This document shows positions 1-5,672 of a DNA stretch of 5,672 nt, piece by piece (the stretch's first letter is position 1; each line of letters opens with the position of its first letter). The translations under genes were made by a program, and so were the position numbers. Origin of the DNA: an uncultured Desulfobulbaceae bacterium (GTDB lineage Bacteria > Desulfobacterota > Desulfobulbia > Desulfobulbales > BM004). The stretch is from NCBI GenBank assembly GCA_947258675.1, contig CAMYJP010000395.1:1-5672 (forward strand), written 5' to 3'. The notes below the pieces were generated by a model. The model ran no database searches. It saw only the letters and a program-made list of their open reading frames with translations, and was not told the origin of the DNA.

Positions 1-1599
1 TCGACAGGCTGACGGCTCGCTCGCGGGCGTTATTGAATTGATCGAGTACCTTGCCCTTGCCGTCAGGTGGCCAATTAAAGGGAAGGACACCTTGCATACC
101 TTTTACTTTTATATTTAGTGACGCATTTTCGCCTGAAAATTCCTGCAAACGAATTTCGCCCGCTATTGCGAACAGGTCTTCATCAGATATATCCTGAACA
201 TTTTTTCGAATCTGACCATGAACAGATATATCCCCGGATATCTCCATTAAATCTGTGTCCACGTGGGCATCAGTAACGTCCAATTTAAAATTGTTTTCCG
301 AGACTGATGGCTGTGGTGAAATTTCAACAACACCTTGAAATACTGCTGCCGAGGATTTAAAACCATTGTTTTCAAGAATAGCTTCAATGGCAGGGGTGTT
401 GATTGTATATTCAATGCTACCGGCTTTCTCCATTCCCTCGCCGCTTATATTTATCACCGGCCTGCCAAAAGAAAATCTCGTTTTTCGATAACCGACTGTA
501 TTTTTCTTGCCCCTCGCAGGAGGCTCCTGTTCCGCTACCAATGAAAAATCCCAATTACCGTTGGATGTGTAATGGCCGGTAAAATTGCCTTTGAATGAAG
601 CTGTGTCGATCATTGTAAAGTCATTGGCTTTACTTTGATATGGGCCTAGAACAATCTGAAAGGTGGAAGAACCGCTTACCTTATCAGCAGAGAGAAACAG
701 ATGGCCATTCAACTCGCTGATGTTAGCATTTACAGGAGATGTAACAGCAAAATTTTTCAAGGCAACCTGCCAATCAAATCCATTTCCAGATACTTCAAGA
801 TTGACAGGGTCATTGTCCTGGATCCCATTTTTGCTATCAAAGTTCCGAGTTTAAAGGGCGCGAATTCGACATGCAACTGCCCTGCTGCTTCTGCAATACC
901 GGTCACAGAAAATTCAGTTACATTAGATAGCAGATGCGATGCCCTTGCGAGCTTGAAAGATGGGGCGGCAAAACTGATCAATGCTTTTTTCTGGGAGAAA
1001 TCCAGCGGGAAATTAATAAGAACTTCTTGATCGGTAATCAGAAGTTTTAAACGAAAATCATAAAGAAGATTATCTGCCGTTACAACACCTTGCATTTCAA
1101 AAGGCAGCTTGTGTTGTTCCCCTTTGTGGGCAATAGTGATTTCTGAATTATGTACAAGAACCCGGTCAATATTTATTGTAGGTGATGATTCCTGTTTTTT
1201 TTCTTTTTTTTTTAATTTTTCCAGGATCTTTGGTAAATTTAAGCCATCGATTTCAACCTTGCCAGACTCAATCCGACAAGCCAAATTAATACCACTGACA
1301 ACAACAGCATCTATCCTGTTCCCAATTATTCCTTTAAAAGAATAATTAACTCGTATTGAATCTATAGAAATTGGTGCATGTTTGTTGCCGCCAATTACAA
1401 CATCGCTGATATCTGCACCAGATAGACCGATTCTTCTGATATCCGCTGAAAAATCATCTATACCAATCCTCTCAGCGAGTTCAGGAAGAACGGAAGATTC
1501 AAGCACGGAAGGAAGAAAAAAGAAGATGGCAAAGACAGAGATAGAACAAAAAAACACTAATAAAATTAGGGCTACCAGCGTTTTTTGTTTAAATGACAT
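1..1599 (-). pseudogene. YdbH/AsmA-like envelope protein, frameshifted near 840 and cut off by the left edge
   Basis: Reading starts at ATG 1597-1599, with a GGAA Shine-Dalgarno-like stretch 7 bases upstream. Residues 1-30 are a short basic start and one hydrophobic segment, so the protein should be inner-membrane anchored with a large periplasmic part. The rest is beta-rich, with recurrent I/V-x-I-D/S-G patterns (for example 'VVVSGINLACRIESGKVEID'), as in YdbH/AsmA/TamB-type proteins implicated in moving phospholipid between the two membranes. The first frame is convincing to about residue 253 (position 841), then turns into non-homologous-looking sequence and stops at 757. From about 840 down to base 1 another frame is fully open for some 278 codons and has the same character (it starts DSKNGIQDNDPVNLEV). 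One missing base at TTT or AAAAA in 826-840 would join the two. E. coli YdbH is about 880 residues, so roughly the last third lies outside. The family call rests on architecture and composition only. It is the last visible gene of the operon. Confidence 0.62.
1195..1213 (-). repeat. Adjacent A8 and A10 homopolymer tracts inside the YdbH-like gene
   Basis: On the coding strand an A10 run (1204-1213) and an A8 run (1195-1202) are separated by a single G. They encode the lysine-rich stretch KLKKKEKKQE. The reading frame is intact through both runs here, but such tracts are prone to replication or transcription slippage and to sequencing indels. Confidence 0.8.
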
Positions 1600-1613
1600 A
1601 TAGTTTCCGTTAA

Positions 1614-1829
1614 TTACTTTCCAGACGAAAACACCCCTTTTAAAATCAACAGAATCCAGGGTGTGCCATGCATAATAAAATCAAACCAATCAATTGGTCT
1701 GACCAGCCGCCCTTTGACAAGCATCTGCAGCTTTTCCCATACATGGGGTGGATTGTACGGCGCTAAACCAATAGTGAGGCAGGCTATAATTATTAGAGGC
1801 CAAGGGAGAGATGAGAGTAGTTTTTCCAT
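1614..1829 (-). CDS. Small two-helix membrane protein of the 'RND transporter' small-protein type
   Basis: The product has 71 residues with two predicted membrane segments, about residues 9-24 (WPLIIIACLTIGLAPY) and 53-67 (MHGTPWILLILKGVF). They are joined by a cytoplasmic or periplasmic loop with the pattern HVWEKLQMLVKGRLVRPIDWFDF. I recognise the layout LPW-(hydrophobic)-GLAP-PH-EKL-ML-G-L-RPID-FD as that of roughly 70-residue proteins that automatic pipelines call 'RND transporter'. That label is not backed by function that I know of, and the protein is far too small to be an RND pump. The gene starts 3 bases after the TGA of the PAS gene, so translation is probably coupled, since no strong Shine-Dalgarno sequence is visible. 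It is followed 14 bases later by the YdbH-like gene. The neighbour suggests a role in envelope or lipid homeostasis, which is inference. Confidence 0.82.
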   Translation of the reverse strand: MEKLLSSLPWPLIIIACLTIGLAPYNPPHVWEKLQMLVKGRLVRPIDWFDFIMHGTPWILLILKGVFSSGK

Positions 1830-1832
1830 GAC

Positions 1833-2492
1833 TCAGTCTTTATAATATTCCGGATATAGCTTTGCTGCACACACCTGACAAATTGCGTGGCTGAAATCCG
1901 CATTACTGCGTTCACTTATATATTTTTCAAAAGGCAGCCATTTTCCATGTTCATCACGAATCTTCTTGCAGGAAGCACAGACAGGTATCAAGCCTTTAAG
2001 CTGCAAATTTTTTTGAGCGACTTTCTGCAATTCAGCCACCTGCTTCTCATTTTCATCAGAGGCTGCTTTCTGTTCAGTGACGTCCTGAAGTGTCTCCATT
2101 GCACCGACAAGACGTCCTTCCTGATTATAGAGTGGAACCGCATCAAAAATAATATACCGCCTCTTACAGCCAAGGTTTTCATACCATCCCTCAGCATGTA
2201 GTCCATCTTTGATCAATATAGAGTTACCAAACCTTGTATAGAGTTTTGCCAACTCGTCATATTCTCCATTGACCACAATATCAACAAGACACCAACGTTT
2301 ATGATCATAAAACGCTTTCCAATGATCACTGGTACCAATAATGGTTTCAGCAGCTATGCCAGTTAGAATTTCACAAGCTTTATTCCAAAAAATGACATTA
2401 TGCAGGTAATCAATAGCAAAGGCAGCTACAGCGGAATGGTTGAATATTGCAAAGTCTTTTGAAGAAAATTGTCCTGGGCTCTCATCATACAT
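1833..2492 (-). CDS. PAS-domain signalling protein with C-terminal four-cysteine tail
   Basis: The product has 219 residues and no signal peptide or membrane segment, so it should be cytoplasmic. A PAS fold spans about residues 15-140. It runs from FAIDYLHNVIFWNKACEILTG through the HWKAFYDHKRWCLVDIV segment to the closing strand LVGAMETLQDVTEQK, a typical PAS/PAC end. Residues 140-166 look like a short coiled-coil linker. The tail (167-216) holds GLIPVCASCKKIRD with C172 and C175, then W-x2-FE-x-YI-x2-RS and SHAICQVC with H202, C205 and C208, then KLYPE. This tail is common behind PAS and response-regulator domains in Desulfobacterota. The C-x2-C plus C-x2-C spacing suggests a metal site, probably zinc, or a redox switch. 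No kinase, GGDEF, EAL or DNA-binding domain is present, so the output must go through a partner. It begins 18 bases after the peroxidase stop, with only a weak GAGA-type ribosome site. Confidence 0.88.
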   Translation of the reverse strand: MYDESPGQFSSKDFAIFNHSAVAAFAIDYLHNVIFWNKACEILTGIAAETIIGTSDHWKAFYDHKRWCLVDIVVNGEYDELAKLYTRFGNSILIKDGLHAEGWYENLGCKRRYIIFDAVPLYNQEGRLVGAMETLQDVTEQKAASDENEKQVAELQKVAQKNLQLKGLIPVCASCKKIRDEHGKWLPFEKYISERSNADFSHAICQVCAAKLYPEYYKD

Positions 2493-2510
2493 TCTTAAAT
2501 TCTCAACAGT

Positions 2511-3747
2511 TTAATGACTTTTTAAGGGACCGCTTAAAGTACGTAAGAAAGCTTCCAAATGACTGAGTTCCTTATCAGACAAATTACTATGTTCAATTTC
2601 CGGATTATCCGCAACAGATCGGTAGAATTCCAATACTTCTCTCAAGGTAGTGAACTGACCGGCATGCATAAATGGACCCCGCTCGGCAACATTCCGAAGA
2701 GTGGGTGTTTTGAAGGCACCGATGTACTTTTTATCACCAGTATCAATAAATCGGAGTTCGTAACATTCTCTTGGGTTGGCATCGCTGTAACGGCCCAGAC
2801 AGTTAAACTCATCAGCAAGCACTTGGGTTATTCCTGTAAATCTTCCAAGATCCGGACCGACTTTTTGCTTTTCTGGCAATCCAATATTATGAAAATCACT
2901 GTTGGTAAATAAGGGACCATTGTGACAATTTGTACATTTTGCTTTGCCTATAAATAATCGCAAACCTTTTGCTTCATCTTCTGATAGGGTTTTACGGTCA
3001 GTCGCACTTTCATTGTTCAGCACTGCCTTCACATATTTATCAAATGGAGATGGCTCCGGAACTATTGTTCTGACGTAGGCAGCAATGGCCTTGCCCATGT
3101 TGACATATATTCGATTTATTTTCTCTCTGTTTTCATCGCCTAACAGAACCCAGGCCTTGAGGGCAGCAGGATCATCCGTTGCAGGTCTCGCATTCTGGGG
3201 CAACGCGTCTAAAGGTATATCTGCTTCATGACCGAAGACCTCTTTATATTCATCACGATAGTATTTGCTGATGATTAATGCACTACTGGTTCTTGACAAT
3301 CCGTGTTCCAGTTTGTTTTCAATGGGCCCTAAAGCCTGTGACCACAGACTGTCTTTTCTTCCATCCCAGAAAAACCATGCTCCATACGATAAGCGGCATT
3401 GATCTGCGGGGTGTAGTTCCCATGCCATGGGACAAGGGAAGGTTATCGGTAAAATTATAATCCGTACGGTGGCAGGTGGCGCAGGAGACTTTCATGTTGC
3501 CGCTGAAGGTATCATCAAAGAAGAATTTTTTGCCAAGCGCAACAGCCTTTGGATTATCTGAATATTTATTGGACGGGTCAACCGGCAGGGGCGGTAATGA
3601 TTCAATCCACAATGAACGTAATGTAGCACGTTCGTCCTCGGACCACTCATGTTCATCCATGGCTGATATAGTTGTATTGTCCGCCAGCACAAAGCTGAAA
3701 GACAAGATTAAAACAAAAATATATGAATAAAATTTATAATATTTCAT
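2511..3747 (-). pseudogene. Di-heme cytochrome c peroxidase / MauG-family protein, frameshifted near 3387
   Basis: A signal peptide (residues 1-22, MKYYKFYSYIFVLILSFSFVLA) sends the product to the periplasm. The first frame (3747 to about 3388, 120 residues) carries heme motif CATCH at residues 89-93, preceded by the family pattern LGKKFFFDDTFSGN. The second frame (from about 3386 to 2511, 291 residues) resumes at YGAWFFWDGRKDSLWSQALGPIEN. It carries heme motif CTNCH (joined residues 271-275) and the C-terminal signature FKTPTLRNVAERGPFMHAGQFTTLREVLEFY. The family either reduces peroxide with electrons from small cytochromes or, as in MauG, oxidises a partner protein. As written, the first frame stops at 3319, before the second heme, so no di-heme enzyme is made. 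Cys at about 316 and 328 may form a disulfide. The start is firm because GGGGAGG lies 6 bases upstream. This is the first gene of the four-gene run, and the family assignment is very secure. Confidence 0.92.
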
Positions 3748-3753
3748 ATAAAA

Positions 3754-3760
3754 CCTCCCC
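3754..3760 (-). promoter_or_regulatory. Strong Shine-Dalgarno site of the peroxidase gene
   Basis: On the minus strand GGGGAGG is followed by a 6-base AT-rich spacer and the ATG at 3747-3745. This fixes the start that includes the full signal peptide. Confidence 0.85.
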
Positions 3761-3803
3761 GGGATAAACCTAACATGTAGTAATCATTCACATTTCAACA
3801 AAA

Positions 3804-3818
3804 TCAGTATATATCTGA
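3804..3818. promoter_or_regulatory. Near-palindrome upstream of the peroxidase gene, possible operator
   Basis: TCAG-T-ATATA-T-CTGA is palindromic except for one symmetric mismatched pair (positions 5 and 11). It sits about 57-71 bases before the peroxidase ATG. On the minus strand it contains TATACT, a fair -10 match, but no good -35 stands at the usual distance. It could be an operator over a weak, activator-dependent promoter. This is position and symmetry only. Confidence 0.25.
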
Positions 3819-3933
3819 AATTGCATTATTTTACTTATGGCTGCTGAAAATAAACACTTTACTAATCGCTTTGCTTGTAAAAGATTTTACTGCACTATTC
3901 ACCATGGGCTATCCGATCTTACAAAATGTCCAT

Positions 3934-3950
3934 CGGAGTCTCAAAAGCTC
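3934..3950. repeat. 17-bp motif shared with the MITE-like element at 5093-5109
   Basis: CGGAGTCTCAAAAGCTC here and CGGAGTCTCGCAAGCTC at 5093-5109 differ at two positions and have the same orientation. Both lie in gene-free DNA flanking the lipoprotein gene. The similarity does not clearly extend beyond the motif, so this may be a worn fragment of a related element, or a chance match. Confidence 0.45.
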
Positions 3951-4035
3951 AACGAAAATTATCACACAACTCAAACACAACGGCTTATCCAGAAAACTGC
4001 TCAGGCCGAAGGAATCCCTCACCACAGCCGAACCG

Positions 4036-4061
4036 TCAGGACATGACGTCCTGACATGTCC
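4036..4061. repeat. Nested, mutually exclusive inverted repeats
   Basis: TCAGGAC (4036-4042) pairs with GTCCTGA (4048-4054) around a 5-base loop. GGACATG (4039-4045) pairs with CATGTCC (4055-4061) around a 9-base loop. Both stems are perfect over 7 bp and share bases 4039-4042, so only one can form at a time in a single strand. No T-run follows on either strand, so neither is a standard terminator. Confidence 0.7.
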
Positions 4062-4180
4062 CCTTTGAGCCTCAATGTTTCGTTGTCCGGTTCTTATGCA
4101 ATTCGCTACCGGAAAACCACCGATGAGCTGCGTTTTCTTTAGAAGCACTTCATAAAAAATATAAAAACTGTATCAGCAGC

Positions 4181-5020
4181 CTAACGCATCTGCAGGTTAA
4201 ACGTAACATTATCCATTTTACCATCTGCCATAATGTTAAATGTTACAACCCACCAGCCGGGCATGCTGAATTTTACGCCTTCGACAAGATAATTACCAGG
4301 CCCACTTCCTTTGACAACCTCAGGGTTGGTCGGAAACCCGTGACCATGTTCTGGCATATCTCCAACTATGGTAATTTTAGCATTATCAACAGGTTTGCCG
4401 TCACTTCCTTTTACATCCAGACTCCAGCTGTGTATTTTATTAATCATTATTGGATCACGGACACTCTTATACGAGACAGTAAAATGGTCTTTTTCGCTGA
4501 CCTGCGTGGTTGAAAGGTCAAGATTTGAAGGAGGCGGAGCATGCATGGCTGCATGTTCATGGCCCATCGCTTTGACTTCTGGAAATTCAAAGGTGACATT
4601 GTCAGTTACAGCATCTTTGACAATTTCAATTTTAAGCTGCCAATGACCGGTCATAGATAAAACGACATCATTAATGCTATACAGCCCCCCGCCTCTTTCA
4701 GTAACCGTCGGTTTTGTCATCACTCCATGCCCCATGGAGGGCATCCAAGGTACAATCGAAACAGCAGCACCGGCCACATCACCGCCGCCGGTTCCATGAT
4801 GGACGATAACTTCCACGACGTTAACTCCCATCCGCAATTCTTTTTCAGGAATAACCAGCTCCACACTGAATTTCCCATTATCAGACAACTTAGCCATGCT
4901 CCCTTCAAAATGTTTTTTGACTTTGGGTCCATGCTCATGTTCCATAGCAGTTTCTTGTTTTTCCGCACATCCGCTCAATGCTAATAATGAAGTAAACAGC
5001 AATACAGCGATCATTCTCAT
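4181..5020 (-). CDS. Outer-membrane-type lipoprotein with two FixH/YtkA-like, Met/His-rich domains
   Basis: The product has 279 residues. It opens with a lipoprotein signal peptide and lipobox LSGC (C18). The residue after Cys is Ala, so outer-membrane sorting is expected. Two homologous beta-sandwich repeats follow, at about residues 42-147 and 176-277. Each has a loop with clustered possible copper ligands (WMPSMGHG at 92-99; DMPEHGHG at 221-228), a glycine turn before G-x-Y (GGGLYSINDV; GPGNYLVEGV), then SM-x-G-x-W (SMTGHW; SMPGWW) and a closing strand ending NVTF. The linker (151-163, MGHEHAAMHAPPP) and the N-terminal EHEH add more His and Met. FixH/YtkA-like domains occur with cytochrome oxidase assembly and periplasmic copper proteins, so metal binding, perhaps copper, is plausible but not shown. 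The start is firm because AAGGAGGGA lies 5 bases before the ATG. The gene precedes the peroxidase operon on the same strand, but 433 bases apart, so joint transcription is uncertain. Confidence 0.85.
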   Translation of the reverse strand: MRMIAVLLFTSLLALSGCAEKQETAMEHEHGPKVKKHFEGSMAKLSDNGKFSVELVIPEKELRMGVNVVEVIVHHGTGGGDVAGAAVSIVPWMPSMGHGVMTKPTVTERGGGLYSINDVVLSMTGHWQLKIEIVKDAVTDNVTFEFPEVKAMGHEHAAMHAPPPSNLDLSTTQVSEKDHFTVSYKSVRDPIMINKIHSWSLDVKGSDGKPVDNAKITIVGDMPEHGHGFPTNPEVVKGSGPGNYLVEGVKFSMPGWWVVTFNIMADGKMDNVTFNLQMR

Positions 5021-5025
5021 AACAT

Positions 5026-5034
5026 TCCCTCCTT
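5026..5034 (-). promoter_or_regulatory. Strong Shine-Dalgarno site of the FixH/YtkA-like lipoprotein gene
   Basis: AAGGAGGGA on the minus strand, with a 5-base spacer to the ATG at 5020-5018. A second in-frame ATG two codons later is less well placed. Confidence 0.85.
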
Positions 5035-5062
5035 AATTATTTTTATATAGCATTAGATATCC

Positions 5063-5286
5063 TAGTTGGTTTCCATCCGGAAACGGCCCTTTCGGAGTCT
5101 CGCAAGCTCGCTTACCTAAGTAATTTCTGCGTCAATCTTCGTAATTGCTTGTGCGACGTACTTAAGTACGACTCCGCGCAATTACTTGATTTCCTTTACT
5201 TTGCAAAAAAATCCTCGTTTCCGAACTGGAAACAACTTAGTGTAGCCATCCGTAAAAACAGCCTTTCCGAATGGACACCAGTTAAC
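5063..5286. mobile_element. MITE-like non-coding element with imperfect inverted ends
   Basis: The left end GGTTTCCATCCGGAAACGGC (5068-5087) matches the reverse complement of the right end GCCTTTCCGAATGGACACC (5261-5279) at 14 of the first 16 positions, then again at GGC after a one-base gap. A weaker match extends outward to about 5063 and 5286. Inside, a second GTTTCC/GGAAAC hairpin lies at 5217-5233, and a long palindrome lies near the centre (5141-5185). No reading frame in it looks like a transposase, so if mobile it would need an enzyme supplied in trans. A clear target-site duplication is not visible; AGTT occurs next to both ends but is too short to trust. It ends about 40 bases before the lipoprotein start, so it could carry or displace that gene's promoter. 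An alternative is a dispersed structural repeat that does not transpose. Confidence 0.6.
5141..5185. repeat. Large palindrome near the centre of the MITE-like element
   Basis: The core CGTACTTAAGTACG (5157-5170) is a perfect 14-bp palindrome. Outside it, GTAATTGC (5141-5148) pairs with GCAATTAC (5178-5185), with 8 and 7 poorly paired bases in between. The whole could form a long hairpin or cruciform with an internal bulge. Confidence 0.85.
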
Positions 5287-5618
5287 TTTAAAACACAAAC
5301 CGGCAGGTGTCATCCCCGGAACATTATTTTCTTTTTGACCAATGTATTTAAAACAGAAATCTAATAACAAGTTTAGCACGATTGCCTTTAATTTTACAGA
5401 GAACAACTGACTGCCTAAAATTAAAGATCATCCTTTTTTGTGCTCTTTTATTACCCAAATAGATCGTATCAGGACAACAGAAAAAACCTCGAATATTTAT
5501 TTACAATATCAGATAGTTGAATACGAGTAAATGCTTGACAAGATCAATAGGTTAATTATTGTTATTTAAATAGGAAGCCAAATTTCAGAAGATACAAATT
5601 CTAACTCAGGATTACTGT
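5287..5618. other. AT-rich gene-free stretch at the right end
   Basis: About 330 bases with no convincing gene on either strand. The only structured part I see is a possible plus-strand promoter at 5535-5562. A 74-codon minus-strand frame that begins here runs into the MITE-like element and is not credible. Confidence 0.55.
5535..5562 (+). promoter_or_regulatory. Possible sigma-70 promoter with an overlapping imperfect palindrome
   Basis: A perfect TTGACA (5535-5540) is followed after 16 bases by TATTGT (5557-5562), which matches 4 of 6 bases of the -10 consensus. CAATA (5545-5549) and TATTG (5557-5561) form an inverted repeat across the spacer and -10, where a repressor could sit. It lies about 57 bases before the ATG at 5619, which fits a gene leaving the window to the right. 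Confidence 0.35.
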
Positions 5619-5672
5619 ATGAAAACTTACTCTTTTGGTCAGACTGGCTGTATCTCAACACGTTTCAATTTA
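5619..5672 (+). CDS. Possible start of an unidentified plus-strand gene, cut off by the right edge
   Basis: ATG at 5619 opens a frame with no stop for 18 codons to the edge (MKTYSFGQTGCISTRFNL). An AGG stretch lies 8 bases upstream and a possible promoter lies further up. The peptide is too short to recognise, and 18 open codons can occur by chance. If real, the gene is divergent from the lipoprotein gene. Confidence 0.3.
   Translation, partial: MKTYSFGQTGCISTRFNL

Larger units (their letters stand above)
3748..4180. other. Gene-free spacer between the lipoprotein and peroxidase genes
   Basis: About 430 bases with no convincing gene. It holds the peroxidase ribosome site, a near-palindrome at 3804-3818, a motif at 3934-3950 shared with the MITE-like element at 5063-5286, nested inverted repeats at 4036-4061, and a 6-bp inverted repeat TCCGGT/ACCGGA (4086-4091 and 4108-4113). 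Short open frames on both strands show no domain, signal peptide or ribosome site. The density of small inverted repeats suggests remains of a dispersed non-coding element rather than a lost gene. Confidence 0.6.

Noticed and set aside
826..842. Programmed -1 frameshift in the YdbH-like gene
   Set aside because: Only the A-site codon could re-pair on AAAAA. There is no X-XXY-YYZ heptamer, and I see no reason for the family to need one.
335..1030. Plus-strand frames of 63-109 codons opposite the YdbH-like gene
   Set aside because: They are antisense shadows of a long frame that is coherent on the minus strand once the frameshift is allowed for.
3319..3428. Two separate cytochrome genes rather than one broken gene
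   Set aside because: The overlapping frames supply consecutive parts of one family template, each with one heme motif. The internal ATG at 3428 lacks a signal peptide, so a separate second protein could not reach the periplasm to receive heme.
3909..4148. 79-codon minus-strand frame with a GTG start in the spacer
   Set aside because: It has no ribosome site, domain or signal peptide, and it runs through the nested inverted repeats and the repeat motif. It is better explained as non-coding repeat DNA.
4141..4180. Terminator after the lipoprotein gene
   Set aside because: The minus strand has T-runs (TTTTTATATTTTTT) just after the stop, but the preceding stem is only 3-4 bp, so a rho-independent terminator cannot be supported.
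5182..5406. 74-codon minus-strand frame upstream of the lipoprotein gene
   Set aside because: It lies largely in the MITE-like element and crosses one of its ends. Its composition is unlike the neighbouring genes and it has no clear ribosome site.

Overview
The window looks like a chromosomal segment of a Desulfobacterota (deltaproteobacterial) anaerobe. The main pointer is the C-terminal GLIP-C-x2-C / H-x2-C-x2-C tail on the PAS protein, a module I associate with that phylum. The moderate-to-low GC content, the c-type cytochromes and the MITE-like intergenic repeat are compatible with this. The assignment is an inference. Every confidently recognised gene lies on the minus strand, so transcription runs from right to left.

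Reading in the direction of transcription, the right end (5287-5672) is AT-rich. It holds no clear gene except a possible plus-strand start running off the edge at 5619. Positions 5063-5286 hold a compact element with imperfect inverted ends and a near-central palindrome, resembling a MITE. Next comes an outer-membrane-type lipoprotein with two FixH/YtkA-like beta-sandwich repeats rich in Met and His (5020-4181). A gene-free stretch of about 430 bp follows, with nested inverted repeats and a short motif shared with the MITE-like element.

Then four closely packed genes (gaps of 18, 3 and 14 bp) form a probable operon: a periplasmic di-heme cytochrome c peroxidase/MauG-family protein (3747-2511), a PAS sensor-like protein with a four-Cys tail (2492-1833), a 71-residue two-helix membrane protein of the kind databases label 'RND transporter' (1829-1614), and a large N-terminally anchored YdbH/AsmA-like envelope protein (1599 to beyond the left edge).

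The first and last genes of this operon each carry one frameshift as written (near 3387 and near 840), while the two middle genes are intact. The theme is cell-envelope redox and metal handling plus lipid or outer-membrane homeostasis. The double disruption means the operon is either decaying or the sequence has errors. I see no CRISPR array, phage, tRNA, rRNA or transposase gene. The most unusual items are the paired frameshifts, the MITE-like element just upstream of the lipoprotein gene, and the small RND-like protein without an RND pump beside it.
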